From CAG-791 sp045130475 (lineage in GTDB: Bacteria > Bacillota > Clostridia > Lachnospirales > Lachnospiraceae): 64,000 bases of DNA. The notes beneath the pieces are model-generated. The model worked only from the letters and a program-made list of their open reading frames with translations, was not told the DNA's origin and did not search any database. The position numbers were made by a program, and so were the translations under genes. The stretch spans positions 1-64,000 of the forward strand of contig JBGUPU010000017.1 in the NCBI GenBank assembly GCA_045130475.1. Reading direction: 5' to 3'. Shown piece after piece: positions 34,924 to 43,739 of this stretch. Each line of letters begins with the position of its first letter. Within the stretch, counting starts at the first letter, position 1.

Positions 34924-35985
34924 TCAGTCCTCTGCGTCTTCCTCTCCGGGCTGCCCGGCGGGCACGGGCATCTTGGCTCCGTCCGGATCCAGATTGTAGT
35001 GTTCGCGCACCTTGCGGTCGATTTCAGCCAGCAGTTCCGGATGATCCAGCAGGAACTGCTTGGAATTCTCACGGCCCTGTCCTACCCGGCTGCCCTCATA
35101 GTTGTACCATGCACCGCTCTTGTTGACGATATCACAGGCTGCGGCAAGATCGAGGACATCGCCGACATAAGAGATACCCTTGCCGTACATGATATCAAAC
35201 TCGGCTTCCTTGAAGGGAGGAGCGATCTTGTTCTTGACGATCCTGACTCTTGTGCGGTTTCCGATGCTCTCACCGCTCTGCTTGAGCGTCTCGATCCGGC
35301 GCACGTCCATACGCACAGAGGCGTAGAACTTGAGCGCACGTCCGCCTGTGGTCACTTCGGGATTTCCGAACATGACACCGACTTTCTCACGAAGCTGGTT
35401 GATAAAGACCACGGAGCAGTTGGACTTGCTGATCACGGCCGTAAGTTTGCGGAGAGCCTGCGACATAAGGCGGGCATGAAGGCCCACATGTGAATCACCC
35501 ATGTCTCCATCGATTTCCGCCTTGGGTACCAGTGCGGCAACAGAGTCGACTACTACAATATCGATCGCACCAGAACGGACCATTGTCTCAGTGATCTCCA
35601 GCGCCTGCTCACCGCTGTCCGGCTGGGAAATATACAGGTTGTCGATATCCACGCCGATATTTTTGGCATAGACAGGATCAAGCGCATGCTCTGCGTCGAT
35701 GAAGCCTGCAATGCCGCCCCTTCTCTGCACCTCGGCGATCATGTGGAGTGTGACCGTCGTCTTACCGGAAGACTCCGGACCGTAGATCTCTATGATCCTG
35801 CCGCGCGGAATACCGCCCTGGCCAAGGGCAATATCCAGACTAAGGGAACCTGTGGGGATTGTCTCTACACTCATCTGCGCAGCAGGGTCGCCCAGCTTCA
35901 TCACTGCGCCTTTGCCAAACTGTTTCTCTATGTGCGAGAGCGCTGCATCCAGCGCCTTCTGTCTGTCATCTTTTGCAATAGCCAT
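34924..35985 (-). CDS. recA: Recombinase A
   Basis: A 353-residue RecA, the strand-exchange protein of homologous repair and the SOS co-protease. Walker A GPESSGKTT is at 69-77, Walker B is in DIVVVDSVAALVP, and the DNA-binding loops follow (LREKVGVMFGNPEVTTGGRALKF region). The C-terminus is acidic, as usual. AAGGAG lies before the ATG. The promoter is overlapped by a LexA box (36021-36034), so SOS induction is expected. recX follows. Confidence 0.98.
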   Translation of the reverse strand: MAIAKDDRQKALDAALSHIEKQFGKGAVMKLGDPAAQMSVETIPTGSLSLDIALGQGGIPRGRIIEIYGPESSGKTTVTLHMIAEVQRRGGIAGFIDAEHALDPVYAKNIGVDIDNLYISQPDSGEQALEITETMVRSGAIDIVVVDSVAALVPKAEIDGDMGDSHVGLHARLMSQALRKLTAVISKSNCSVVFINQLREKVGVMFGNPEVTTGGRALKFYASVRMDVRRIETLKQSGESIGNRTRVRIVKNKIAPPFKEAEFDIMYGKGISYVGDVLDLAAACDIVNKSGAWYNYEGSRVGQGRENSKQFLLDHPELLAEIDRKVREHYNLDPDGAKMPVPAGQPGEEDAED

Positions 35986-36020
35986 TTTATATCTCCTTCA
36001 TTCTCAGAACATTCAATTAC

Positions 36021-36070
36021 AGAACATCCGTTCGCCTAATCAGTATAGCATTCCGTTTTCATCCCTGCAA
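36021..36070 (-). promoter_or_regulatory. recA promoter with LexA (SOS) box
   Basis: On the minus strand TTGCAG (36065-36070) and TATACT (36042-36047) are spaced 17 nt apart. CGAACGGATGTTCT (36034-36021) lies just downstream of the -10 box and matches 13 of 14 positions of the Bacillus LexA consensus CGAACRNRYGTTYC. Repressor bound there would cover the transcription start. Confidence 0.85.
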
Positions 36071-36095
36071 GTATTATTTTTGCGGGGTTTTCAAA

Positions 36096-36142
36096 AAGAA
36101 AAAGAGCCGCACGCAAAATCCATCGATCCCTGCGTCCGACTC
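36096..36142 (-). terminator. Terminator of the rhomboid-like/sigma-like unit
   Basis: On the minus strand a 12-nt stem (36131-36142 with 36104-36115, two imperfect positions) is followed by a TTTTTCTTTTT run. It lies directly upstream of the recA promoter and closes the preceding unit; the rest of the 315-nt gap shows nothing more. Confidence 0.7.
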
Positions 36143-36300
36143 CGTTCATCCTCTATCATCCGTCTGTTCTATATGTATACTTGCCTGTCCAGAATGGATT
36201 TAAGTATAATCCAAAGACCGGCTCCGGTCAACGGTCCTCCCGTCTTCTGCCGGCACCGTCCGGATCTCTCCCGGGGAATCTTTCAGATGCAGGCACCCCT

Positions 36301-37056
36301 TCAGGGATACTGGACATCCAGATCCTCGATCTTACCGGCCGTGAGGCGCACTGCCTCCATGATCTGCTCCGAAGTAACATCTCCTTCGCCGGCCAGTTCC
36401 ATGGGCGTCACCTTTCTGCCCAGCTCTTCAGCCAGCTCATGCGCCTTGTCCGCCACCAGGTTGACCATATCTTCGATCTGCCTGTCTACAGCGTGATCGT
36501 CCAGCATTTCAGAGATCAGGTCCTCCATGCTGTCCATGATCCTCCTGCCCAGCTCGCCCTCCACTTCATCGGGGCTCTCAAGATAGCCGAGAAGCCTGAC
36601 ACCCGTCACCAGTGCCTCGTTGCCGGCGCCGATCAGTTCCTCGATGCTGACACCCTGTCCCGAATACAGACGGGCTATATCCACAACTTTTGACAGCATC
36701 TGTTCGCTGAGTTCCTTCTGCGCTGACCTCTCACCTGCCATGGCGGAGATTTTCAGCGCGTCCAGGACAGAGTCGGTCATCTCGGGCACGGAATCGAGGA
36801 TTTCCATATAAGAACTGAGGAAATCCCTCTCCTTTTCGGGAAGTTCATCCACATCGCCGGGCCGGGTGCCCACAATGATCTTGTTGGCCTTCAGATAGTC
36901 CTCGATCTGGGCCAGCTGGCTTTCCTCCAGGGAAATCGACGAAAAAATGTCAGCGATCTCATCCCTGGAAATCACGCCGCCGCTGCCCCGCGCCTGTTTC
37001 AGCGTTTTCTGAAGCAGGGCCATAAATTCCTGTTCTTTCTGAACGTTGTTCTCCAT
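36301..37056 (-). CDS. Sigma-factor-like protein lacking promoter-reading regions
   Basis: A 251-residue acidic protein whose parts resemble pieces of a sigma-70 factor. Residues about 28-63 look like region 1.1 (ISRDEIADIFSS...YLKANKIIV). Residues about 110-158 look like regions 2.1-2.2 (LSKVVDIARLYSGQGVSIEE then LIGAGNEALV), the part that grips RNA polymerase. Residues about 190-240 look like region 3 (ELGRKVTPMELAGEGDVTSE). Region 2.3-2.4 is replaced by an acidic helix, and region 4 is absent. It should therefore be unable to read -10 and -35 boxes. It might act as a polymerase-binding modulator. AAGGA precedes the ATG, 12 nt after the rhomboid-like gene. The assignment is by eye. Confidence 0.6.
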   Translation of the reverse strand: MENNVQKEQEFMALLQKTLKQARGSGGVISRDEIADIFSSISLEESQLAQIEDYLKANKIIVGTRPGDVDELPEKERDFLSSYMEILDSVPEMTDSVLDALKISAMAGERSAQKELSEQMLSKVVDIARLYSGQGVSIEELIGAGNEALVTGVRLLGYLESPDEVEGELGRRIMDSMEDLISEMLDDHAVDRQIEDMVNLVADKAHELAEELGRKVTPMELAGEGDVTSEQIMEAVRLTAGKIEDLDVQYP

Positions 37057-37068
37057 AAATCTTTGTCC

Positions 37069-37962
37069 TTACATCTTAAGCATATGAGGAGTCTCGCCCT
37101 TTTTCACATGCACATGTGAAAAAAGATGGTCCTGGCAGTATTCAAGCCCGCCTTCGCATTTGCTGCAATAGCGGAATTCCAGCGAGTCGCCGTCCTTTTC
37201 AGTGCGGCCGCAGATCGCGCAGCGGTGGATCGTATCCGCTCCCCTTGCGCTCTTCTTTCCCTCGGCGACCGAACGGCGGAACTTCTGTCTGCGCCGGACC
37301 TGCCCCGGCGATAAACTCATCCAGCTGCGGGAACGCATGTACAAAAGGACCACATTCAGCAGGGCGGCCGCGATCACAAAGCGCTCGGCGCTGTTGCCTC
37401 CGATCATGCTCATGATCAGGAAGCCGGCATCGATCCAGCCCAGGTATTTGACCTTGATCGGAAGGACAAAAAACAGGTAGACCTGTGCCTCCGGGAATGT
37501 CAGTGCGAAAGCCAGGAAAATTGACATATTAATATAGTAGGTGCTGAAATAGGATGCCCCGTACTTGCTCAGAGTCGCCAGCTCAATTCCCGACAGTCCG
37601 CTCATCCGAAGGAAAACAACCCACAGAACCGCGCCCAGGATCGTCAAAAAAATGCCCAGGAAAATATAGACATTATATTTATAATCTCCCCAGACCCGTT
37701 CCAGCGCAGTTCCGATACTGTAATAAAAATACAGCATAATGGCGACAAAGAAGATATTTCCTCCGCCCATCGGGGGTACCAGAAGCCAGGACAGAATACG
37801 CCAGAACTGGCCGTTCAGCAGAGCCGTCACATCCAGTACGAGAAGGGAAAAAATCTCAGGTCTCACAAAATACAGCACATAGCCGACCACATAGAGGGCC
37901 ACGAGTTTCAGCGACAGATTGCTGACAGCATACCTGCCGAATTTTTTTTCAAAATTACTCAT
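37069..37962 (-). CDS. Rhomboid-like membrane protein with C-terminal zinc-ribbon
   Basis: A 297-residue membrane protein with about six helices in the order of a rhomboid. The signature FWRILSWLLVP and the downstream IGTALERVWGDYKYNVYIF match the loop-1 and helix-2 regions of rhomboid proteases. The GxSG serine motif and catalytic His are not seen in the right places, so it is probably a pseudoprotease. After a basic linker, a C-terminal module (about 245-290) has paired Cys (CAICG, CSKCEGG) and several His residues, suitable for zinc. The ATG at 37962 has GGAGG upstream; the longer frame would overlap its promoter. It is co-transcribed with the sigma-like gene. Confidence 0.65.
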   Translation of the reverse strand: MSNFEKKFGRYAVSNLSLKLVALYVVGYVLYFVRPEIFSLLVLDVTALLNGQFWRILSWLLVPPMGGGNIFFVAIMLYFYYSIGTALERVWGDYKYNVYIFLGIFLTILGAVLWVVFLRMSGLSGIELATLSKYGASYFSTYYINMSIFLAFALTFPEAQVYLFFVLPIKVKYLGWIDAGFLIMSMIGGNSAERFVIAAALLNVVLLYMRSRSWMSLSPGQVRRRQKFRRSVAEGKKSARGADTIHRCAICGRTEKDGDSLEFRYCSKCEGGLEYCQDHLFSHVHVKKGETPHMLKM

Positions 37963-38020
37963 CAAGTTTCCTCCGGAACTTATTGCCGGCGCCTTTATTC
38001 CGGCGCACTGTTTCATCAGC

Positions 38021-38049
38021 ATTTTATCATCCGGCACTGCGATTGTAAA
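38021..38049 (-). promoter_or_regulatory. Predicted promoter of the rhomboid-like unit
   Basis: On the minus strand TTTACA (38044-38049) and TAAAAT (38021-38026) are 17 nt apart, about 55 nt before the chosen start codon. Confidence 0.6.
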
Positions 38050-38218
38050 TGCCGCTTATACCGGCACATATCGGGCGCATATCAGGCGGGAACCCGGGCT
38101 GATCCCATTGGGCCCTGAGCACCTCTGACAGGCAGGGATCCTCCCCTTTACAGGCTCCGCGGGCAGCTGTTTACAGTAACTCATCAACATTTGTGCCGTT
38201 CTGTCGTTTTCAGCATCG

Positions 38219-38247
38219 TTGATTTTTAATCCATGTTCTATTATAAT
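38219..38247 (+). promoter_or_regulatory. Predicted promoter of the activase gene
   Basis: TTGATT (38219-38224) and the consensus TATAAT (38242-38247) are 17 nt apart. This rules out the long reading frame that begins inside the -35 box. Confidence 0.7.
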
Positions 38248-38308
38248 AATTAGTTCAGAAAATACTCTAAATGATGCTTCTTATACAGACCGAAAGGAGT
38301 TATCAACT

Positions 38309-41300
38309 TTGATAGCAAAAGATTATACACTCGGCATTGATATCGGATCCACAACAGTCAAGATCGCTATTCTGGATCCTTCCTATAAAATCATGTTTGC
38401 CGACTACCGCCGGCACCATGCCGATATTCAGGGCACACTGCGCGCACTGGTGCAGGATGCCCACACACAGCTCGGAGACATCACGGTCCACCCGGTCATC
38501 ACAGGTTCCGGAGGACTGACACTGGCGACACATCTTCAGGTCCCCTTTGTCCAGGAGGTCGTCTCGGTCTCCACTGCCCTTGAGAAGATCGCGCCCAAAA
38601 CCGATGTAGCCATAGAGCTTGGAGGCGAGGACGCCAAGATCATCTATTTTGAAAACGGCAGTATCGAACAGAGAATGAACGGAATCTGCGCAGGCGGCAC
38701 AGGCTCTTTCATCGATCAGATGGCAAGCCTTCTGCAGACCGACGCCGCAGGACTCAACCGCTACGCACGCGGCTATCGCTCTCTTTATACCATCGCTGCC
38801 CGCTGCGGTGTATTCGCCAAATCCGACATCCAGCCCCTGATCAATGAAGGCGCGACCAAGGAAGACCTGGCCGCCTCCATCTTCCAGGCGGTTGTAAATC
38901 AGACCATCAGCGGACTCGCCTGCGGAAAACCCATCCGGGGACATGTCGCCTTCCTGGGCGGCCCTCTCCACTTCCTTCCGGAGCTGAAGGCGGCTTTTGT
39001 GCGGACCCTGAATCTGGACGACGAGCACACCATAGATGTGGAAAACTCCCATCTGTTCGCCGCCATGGGAAGCGCCATGAACGCCGATGAGGACAATTAT
39101 GTCCTTCTTTCCGAAATGGCTCAGCGTCTTTCCGGAAAACTCCATATGGAGTTTGAGATCGGACGAATGGACCCCCTCTTCTCCTCACAGGAGGAGTATG
39201 ATGCGTTCTGCCGCCGCCACGAGAAGGCACGCGTCCAGCGCGCGGATCTCTCCCAATACCGCGGAAACTGCTTCCTCGGTATCGATGCCGGCTCAACGAC
39301 CACCAAACTGGCCCTGGTCGGTGAGGACGGCTCCCTTCTCTACTCATTTTACAGCAATAATAACGGCAGCCCTGTCAGGACTGCGATCTCTTCCATTGCG
39401 GAAATCCACCGCCTGCTCCCCCCGGAGGCGAAAATCGTCCGAAGCTGTTCCACAGGCTATGGCGAAGCCCTGCTCAAAGCAGCTTTCCTTCTGGATGAGG
39501 GCGAAGTAGAGACCATTGCCCACTACTATGCGGCCGCCTTCTTTGATCCTGAAGTCGACTGCATTCTCGATATCGGCGGACAGGACATGAAGTGCATCCG
39601 TATCAAGAATCATGCCGTCGACAATGTCCTGCTCAATGAGGCATGTTCATCAGGATGCGGCTCCTTCATCGAGACCTTTGCCAAATCCCTCAACTTCTCA
39701 GTGCAGGATTTCGCAAAGGCAGCTCTTTTCGCAGAGCATCCCATCGACCTGGGAACCCGCTGTACCGTTTTTATGAATTCCCGCGTCAAACAGGCGCAGA
39801 AGGAAGGAGCGGATGTCTCTGACATCTCCGCCGGACTCGCCTATTCTGTCATCAAAAACGCCCTCTTCAAGGTGATCAAGGTATCCGATGCCTCCCAGCT
39901 GGGCAAAAATATCGTCGTCCAGGGCGGCACCTTCTACAACGACGCCGTACTTCGCAGCGTTGAGACCATTTCCGGCGGGCAGGTCACACGTCCCGACATC
40001 GCCGGCATCATGGGTGCATTCGGCGCTGCCCTGATCGCCCGCGAGCGCTATAACGGCAGACAGAACACGTCCATGCTTTCCTTCGATGAGATCGAAAATC
40101 TCCAGTTTGAGACGACACTCACGACCTGCGGACGCTGCACCAACAACTGCCGCCTGACCATCAACCACTTCCTGCGCGGTGAAAGCACTGACATGACGGA
40201 CAACGCCTCTGTCTTTGAGGACACCGTTCCCGTCACCGGCGAAGGTTCAGGCCGTAAAAAGGAAACCGGACTTGCAGCCCGTGCCCTTGAAACAGGCCGC
40301 GGCGTAGCGGACAGGGCAGCGAAAGCCATCGAGGAGAGCGCCATCGGCGGAGCTGCCGGGCGTGCGAGAAACTCTGCATTTGAAACCGCAGGCCGCGCCA
40401 AAGATTCCGCCCTCGAGACTGCCGGGCGCGCAGCGAAGGCAATTGAGGAGAGTGCCATCGGCGGAGCTGCCACCAGAGCGTTCGAAACGGCCGGAAAGGC
40501 AAAAGATTCTGCCATTGAGACAGCGGAGCGCGCCAGGGAGACTGCCCTTGAGACTGCAGAGCGCGCCAAAGGCACAGCTCTTGAGACTGCCGGACGTGCA
40601 GCGAAGGCTCTGGGCGTGGACTCATCTGACAACAGTGAAAAACACGTCGGAGAAGAGAAGAAGGGCAAAGAAGACAAAAAGTTCAGAGAAGACAGGAAAT
40701 CCAGGGAAAGCAAAAGATCCCGTGACAGCAGGAAGGCGAAAGAATCCCCTGCTCCGGCACAGGAGCGCCTGTTTATCTCCGGAAACCGCTGTGAGCGAGG
40801 CCTCGGCAAAGAAGCGACGCAGAACAACATGCCCAATCTCTATAAATACAAACTGGGCAGGATTTTCGGCTACCGTCCTCTTTCTGCCAGTGAGGCAAGA
40901 CGCGGAACAGTCGGTATCCCCCGCGTCCTGAACATGTATGAAGACTACCCCTTCTGGGCGACCTTCTTTACAAAGCTGGGCTACCGCGTGGTCCTCTCCC
41001 CGCTCTCGACTCACAGGATCTACGAGATGGGAATTGAGTCCATCCCCAGCGAGTCCGCGTGCTACCCCGCCAAGATTGCCCACGGGCATATCATGTGGCT
41101 CATCGAAAAGGGTGTGGATTTTATCTTCTATCCGTCCCTGTTCTATGAGCGCCCTGAGTTCGCCTCTTCGGACAACCACTACAACTGCCCGATCGTCACC
41201 TCCTATCCGGAAAACATCCGCAACAACGTCGAGGAGATCACGGAAGGCAAAGTAAAGTTCCGCAACCCCTTCATGGCCTTCACCAGCGTGCATACCATTA

Positions 41301-43357
41301 CGGACGCAATGGAGAAGGAATTCGGGGATGAGATCCCTGTCGAAGAGATCCGGTCCGCCTGTGCCGCAGGCTGGGCAGAGCTGGAACAATCCCGCAGGGA
41401 TATTCAGAAAAAGGGTGAGGAAGTCCTCAAATTCATGGAGGAAAACCATGTCAAGGGCATCGTCCTGGCAGGCCGTCCCTACCATATTGACCCGGAGATC
41501 AACCACGGCATTCCTGAGATGATCACTTCCTATGGCATTGCCGTCCTCTCCGAGGACTCCATCTCCCACCTGTCCACACCGGACCGGCCGATCACAGTCC
41601 TGGACCAGTGGATGTACCACTCCCGCCTGTACGCGGCAGCCAACTACGTGCGCCTGCGCGATGATCTGGAGATGATCCAGCTCAACTCCTTCGGCTGCGG
41701 AATTGACGCAGTCACGACAGACCAGGTCAACGACATCCTGGCAGGATCCGACAAGATCTACACCTGCCTGAAGATCGATGAAGTCAACAACCTGGGCAGC
41801 GCCCGCATCCGTGTGCGCTCCCTGATCGCCGCCATCCGTATCCGCGATGAAAAGAACACCAAACGCAGCATCCGCTCCACGGCCATCAAGAAAGTGCCCT
41901 TCACAGTGGAGATGCGCAAAAATTATACGATCCTGTGCCCGCAGATGTCGCCGATCCATTTCGACCTCCTCGAACCGGCCGTGCGTGCCTGCGGATACAA
42001 CCTCGTGATACTTCCCAACGACAACCGCCGGGCTGTCGATTTCGGCCTCAAGTATGTCAACAACGATGCCTGCTATCCTTCCCTCTTTGTCGTCGGACAG
42101 ATCATGGAAGCGCTTGACTCCGGACAATATGATCTGGACAGGACTGCGGTCCTGATGACCCAGACCGGCGGCGGCTGCCGTGCCTCCAACTACGTCGGCT
42201 TTATCCGCCGCGCACTGACAAAGGCCGGCATGGGACAGATTCCCGTTGTCTCAGTCAATATGTCCGGTCTTGAGGAAAATCCGGGCTTCAAGCTTGACCT
42301 CAAGCTCATTACCCGCGCAGCCTATGCTATTGTCTTCGGTGATGTCATGATGCGCTGCGTCTACCGCATGCGTCCCTATGAGCTCAAAAAGGGCAATGTC
42401 GAGGCCAAGCATAAGAAATGGGTGCAGATCTGCACCGATTTCCTGACTAAGACAAACGGCCTGAACCTTCCCAAGGTCCAACGGCTTGCGGTTCAGATGA
42501 TCCGCGATTTCGACGCGATCCCGATCCGCGAGGAGCGCAAGCCCCGCGTCGGCATCGTCGGCGAGATCCTGGTCAAATACGCCCCCGCGGCCAACAACTA
42601 TCTCGTGGATCTCCTCGAGCAGGAGGGGGCGGAGGCCACTGTTCCCGACCTGATGGGCTTCATGCTCTACTGTTTCTACAACCAGGTCTACAAGGCGGAA
42701 CATCTGGGTACAAGCAAAAAGACCGCGCAGAAGAGCACGCTCGGCATCCGTGCCATCGAAGCCGCTCTGAAGCCCATTTACAGGGCTTACGAAAAGAGTG
42801 TCCACTTCGAAGCTCCTGCCAGCATTTATGACCTGGTAAAATTTGCCGAGCCCATCGTTTCCATCGGAAACGAAACCGGTGAAGGATGGTTCCTCACCGG
42901 AGAGATGATCGAGCTGATCAACGACGGTGTTGAAAATATCGTCTGCATTCAGCCCTTCGGGTGCCTTCCCAACCACGTGGTCGGCAAGGGCGTCATCAAG
43001 GCGATCCGCAGGGAATACCCGCTGGCCAATATCGCGGCCATCGACTACGATCCCGGAGCCAGTGAAGTAAACCAGCTCAACCGTATCAAACTGATGCTGG
43101 CCACCGCCCAGAAGAATATGGAGAAAAAGAAGGCAGGTCTTATTTCCGGTACAGACGAATCTGCTGACTACAGAGAATCCGAACGTGTCGCAAATGAGAC
43201 CGCCCCCGAGATTGACAGCGAGAACGCCTCGATCGGCTGCGTCCCTGATACTGATCCTGTCAGTACACAGGCGCAGGGCAATGCTTCCCAAAGCAGGAAG
43301 GCCTCCGGCGCGCACCGCAGACCTCGGGGACTGGCCGGACTTTTCCGCAGAAAATAA
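38309..43357 (+). CDS. Acyl-CoA dehydratase activase fusion protein (BadF/HgdC plus HgdB-like)
   Basis: A 1,682-residue protein. Two ASKHA ATPase domains come first, each with a phosphate-binding GIDxGSTTxK (about 9-18 and about 323-332) and a Cys-Gly helix motif (CAGGTGSF; CSSGCGSF) that in HgdC carries a bridging [4Fe-4S] cluster. A CGRCTNNC cluster follows near 610. After a low-complexity insertion come DUF2229 (RVLNMYEDYPFW, SESACYPAKIAHGH) and an HgdB-like C-terminus (FGCLPNHVVGKGV). Such proteins couple ATP to low-potential electron transfer; the physiological partner is unknown. TTG at 38309 has AAGGAG 9 nt upstream. The last ~70 residues are a disordered tail. It is monocistronic. Confidence 0.88.
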   Translation: MIAKDYTLGIDIGSTTVKIAILDPSYKIMFADYRRHHADIQGTLRALVQDAHTQLGDITVHPVITGSGGLTLATHLQVPFVQEVVSVSTALEKIAPKTDVAIELGGEDAKIIYFENGSIEQRMNGICAGGTGSFIDQMASLLQTDAAGLNRYARGYRSLYTIAARCGVFAKSDIQPLINEGATKEDLAASIFQAVVNQTISGLACGKPIRGHVAFLGGPLHFLPELKAAFVRTLNLDDEHTIDVENSHLFAAMGSAMNADEDNYVLLSEMAQRLSGKLHMEFEIGRMDPLFSSQEEYDAFCRRHEKARVQRADLSQYRGNCFLGIDAGSTTTKLALVGEDGSLLYSFYSNNNGSPVRTAISSIAEIHRLLPPEAKIVRSCSTGYGEALLKAAFLLDEGEVETIAHYYAAAFFDPEVDCILDIGGQDMKCIRIKNHAVDNVLLNEACSSGCGSFIETFAKSLNFSVQDFAKAALFAEHPIDLGTRCTVFMNSRVKQAQKEGADVSDISAGLAYSVIKNALFKVIKVSDASQLGKNIVVQGGTFYNDAVLRSVETISGGQVTRPDIAGIMGAFGAALIARERYNGRQNTSMLSFDEIENLQFETTLTTCGRCTNNCRLTINHFLRGESTDMTDNASVFEDTVPVTGEGSGRKKETGLAARALETGRGVADRAAKAIEESAIGGAAGRARNSAFETAGRAKDSALETAGRAAKAIEESAIGGAATRAFETAGKAKDSAIETAERARETALETAERAKGTALETAGRAAKALGVDSSDNSEKHVGEEKKGKEDKKFREDRKSRESKRSRDSRKAKESPAPAQERLFISGNRCERGLGKEATQNNMPNLYKYKLGRIFGYRPLSASEARRGTVGIPRVLNMYEDYPFWATFFTKLGYRVVLSPLSTHRIYEMGIESIPSESACYPAKIAHGHIMWLIEKGVDFIFYPSLFYERPEFASSDNHYNCPIVTSYPENIRNNVEEITEGKVKFRNPFMAFTSVHTITDAMEKEFGDEIPVEEIRSACAAGWAELEQSRRDIQKKGEEVLKFMEENHVKGIVLAGRPYHIDPEINHGIPEMITSYGIAVLSEDSISHLSTPDRPITVLDQWMYHSRLYAAANYVRLRDDLEMIQLNSFGCGIDAVTTDQVNDILAGSDKIYTCLKIDEVNNLGSARIRVRSLIAAIRIRDEKNTKRSIRSTAIKKVPFTVEMRKNYTILCPQMSPIHFDLLEPAVRACGYNLVILPNDNRRAVDFGLKYVNNDACYPSLFVVGQIMEALDSGQYDLDRTAVLMTQTGGGCRASNYVGFIRRALTKAGMGQIPVVSVNMSGLEENPGFKLDLKLITRAAYAIVFGDVMMRCVYRMRPYELKKGNVEAKHKKWVQICTDFLTKTNGLNLPKVQRLAVQMIRDFDAIPIREERKPRVGIVGEILVKYAPAANNYLVDLLEQEGAEATVPDLMGFMLYCFYNQVYKAEHLGTSKKTAQKSTLGIRAIEAALKPIYRAYEKSVHFEAPASIYDLVKFAEPIVSIGNETGEGWFLTGEMIELINDGVENIVCIQPFGCLPNHVVGKGVIKAIRREYPLANIAAIDYDPGASEVNQLNRIKLMLATAQKNMEKKKAGLISGTDESADYRESERVANETAPEIDSENASIGCVPDTDPVSTQAQGNASQSRKASGAHRRPRGLAGLFRRK
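40273..40620 (+). repeat. LEA-like repeat insertion within the activase
   Basis: In-frame coding repeats insert about 120 residues of Ala-rich amphipathic helix between the CGRCTNNC cluster and the conserved RLFISGNRCERGLG segment. Units of about 11 residues recur (ETAGRAKDSAL, ETAERARETAL, ETAERAKGTAL). A longer block with AAKAIEESAIGGAA occurs twice, about 114 nt apart at DNA level. A Lys/Arg/Ser/Glu-rich stretch of about 40 residues (to about 40740) follows. The pattern resembles group 3 LEA proteins. Confidence 0.75.
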
Positions 43358-43399
43358 TCACCCTGCGTATCCAGGTAAAATGATAAAAAACCGATAACA

Positions 43400-43443
43400 C
43401 AAAAAGGGCACCGGCGCCAGTGATTGACGTCGATGCCTTTTTC
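43400..43443 (+). terminator. Possible terminator of the activase gene
   Basis: AAAAAGGGCA and TGCCTTTTT are near-complementary with one bulge and flank a GGCGCC-containing loop, ending in CTTTTTC about 80 nt past the activase stop. It is weaker than the other terminators here. Confidence 0.45.
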
Positions 43444-43513
43444 ATGTCAAAAATGTATTGCAATGCCTTGTCCCGAAAGTAAAGGGGGAGGATTCTGCGC
43501 ATAAGGAATGATC

Positions 43514-43708
43514 CATGCCGACAGGTTCGCGGGAGCGTTCGAGCGAGCTCGACGCGTCTCATTGTTGACTGTATCTCTCACGCAATTCGCCATGCCGACA
43601 GGTTCGCAGCCTTCGGCTGCTCACTGTCGCGGCATTCGCCGTATACATCCAAATCAATAATTCGCCGCGTTCGAGCGAGCTCGACGCGTCTCATTATTGA
43701 TTTGTATG
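43514..43708. repeat. Palindromic repeat cluster
   Basis: Two kinds of direct repeat interleave. CATGCCGACAGGTTCGC is at 43514-43530 and 43591-43607. A 33-nt unit starting CGTTCGAGCGAGCTCGACG is at 43536-43568 and 43668-43700 with one difference. The units fold: a GCAGCC-TTC-GGCTGC stem lies inside an ATGCCG...CGGCAT stem (about 43592-43635). The second 33-nt unit sits in a 16-nt inverted repeat (43646-43661 with 43693-43708, one mismatch). This looks like a mosaic of REP/ERIC-type dispersed elements. Short frames across it are artefacts. Confidence 0.75.
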
Positions 43709-43739
43709 TGCATGGCTCATTGCTTACGCGCAAAATCAA

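Noticed and set aside
40622..42127. 501-residue open frame on the minus strand
   Set aside because: It is antisense to the activase fusion, which has strong domain evidence in the sense direction.
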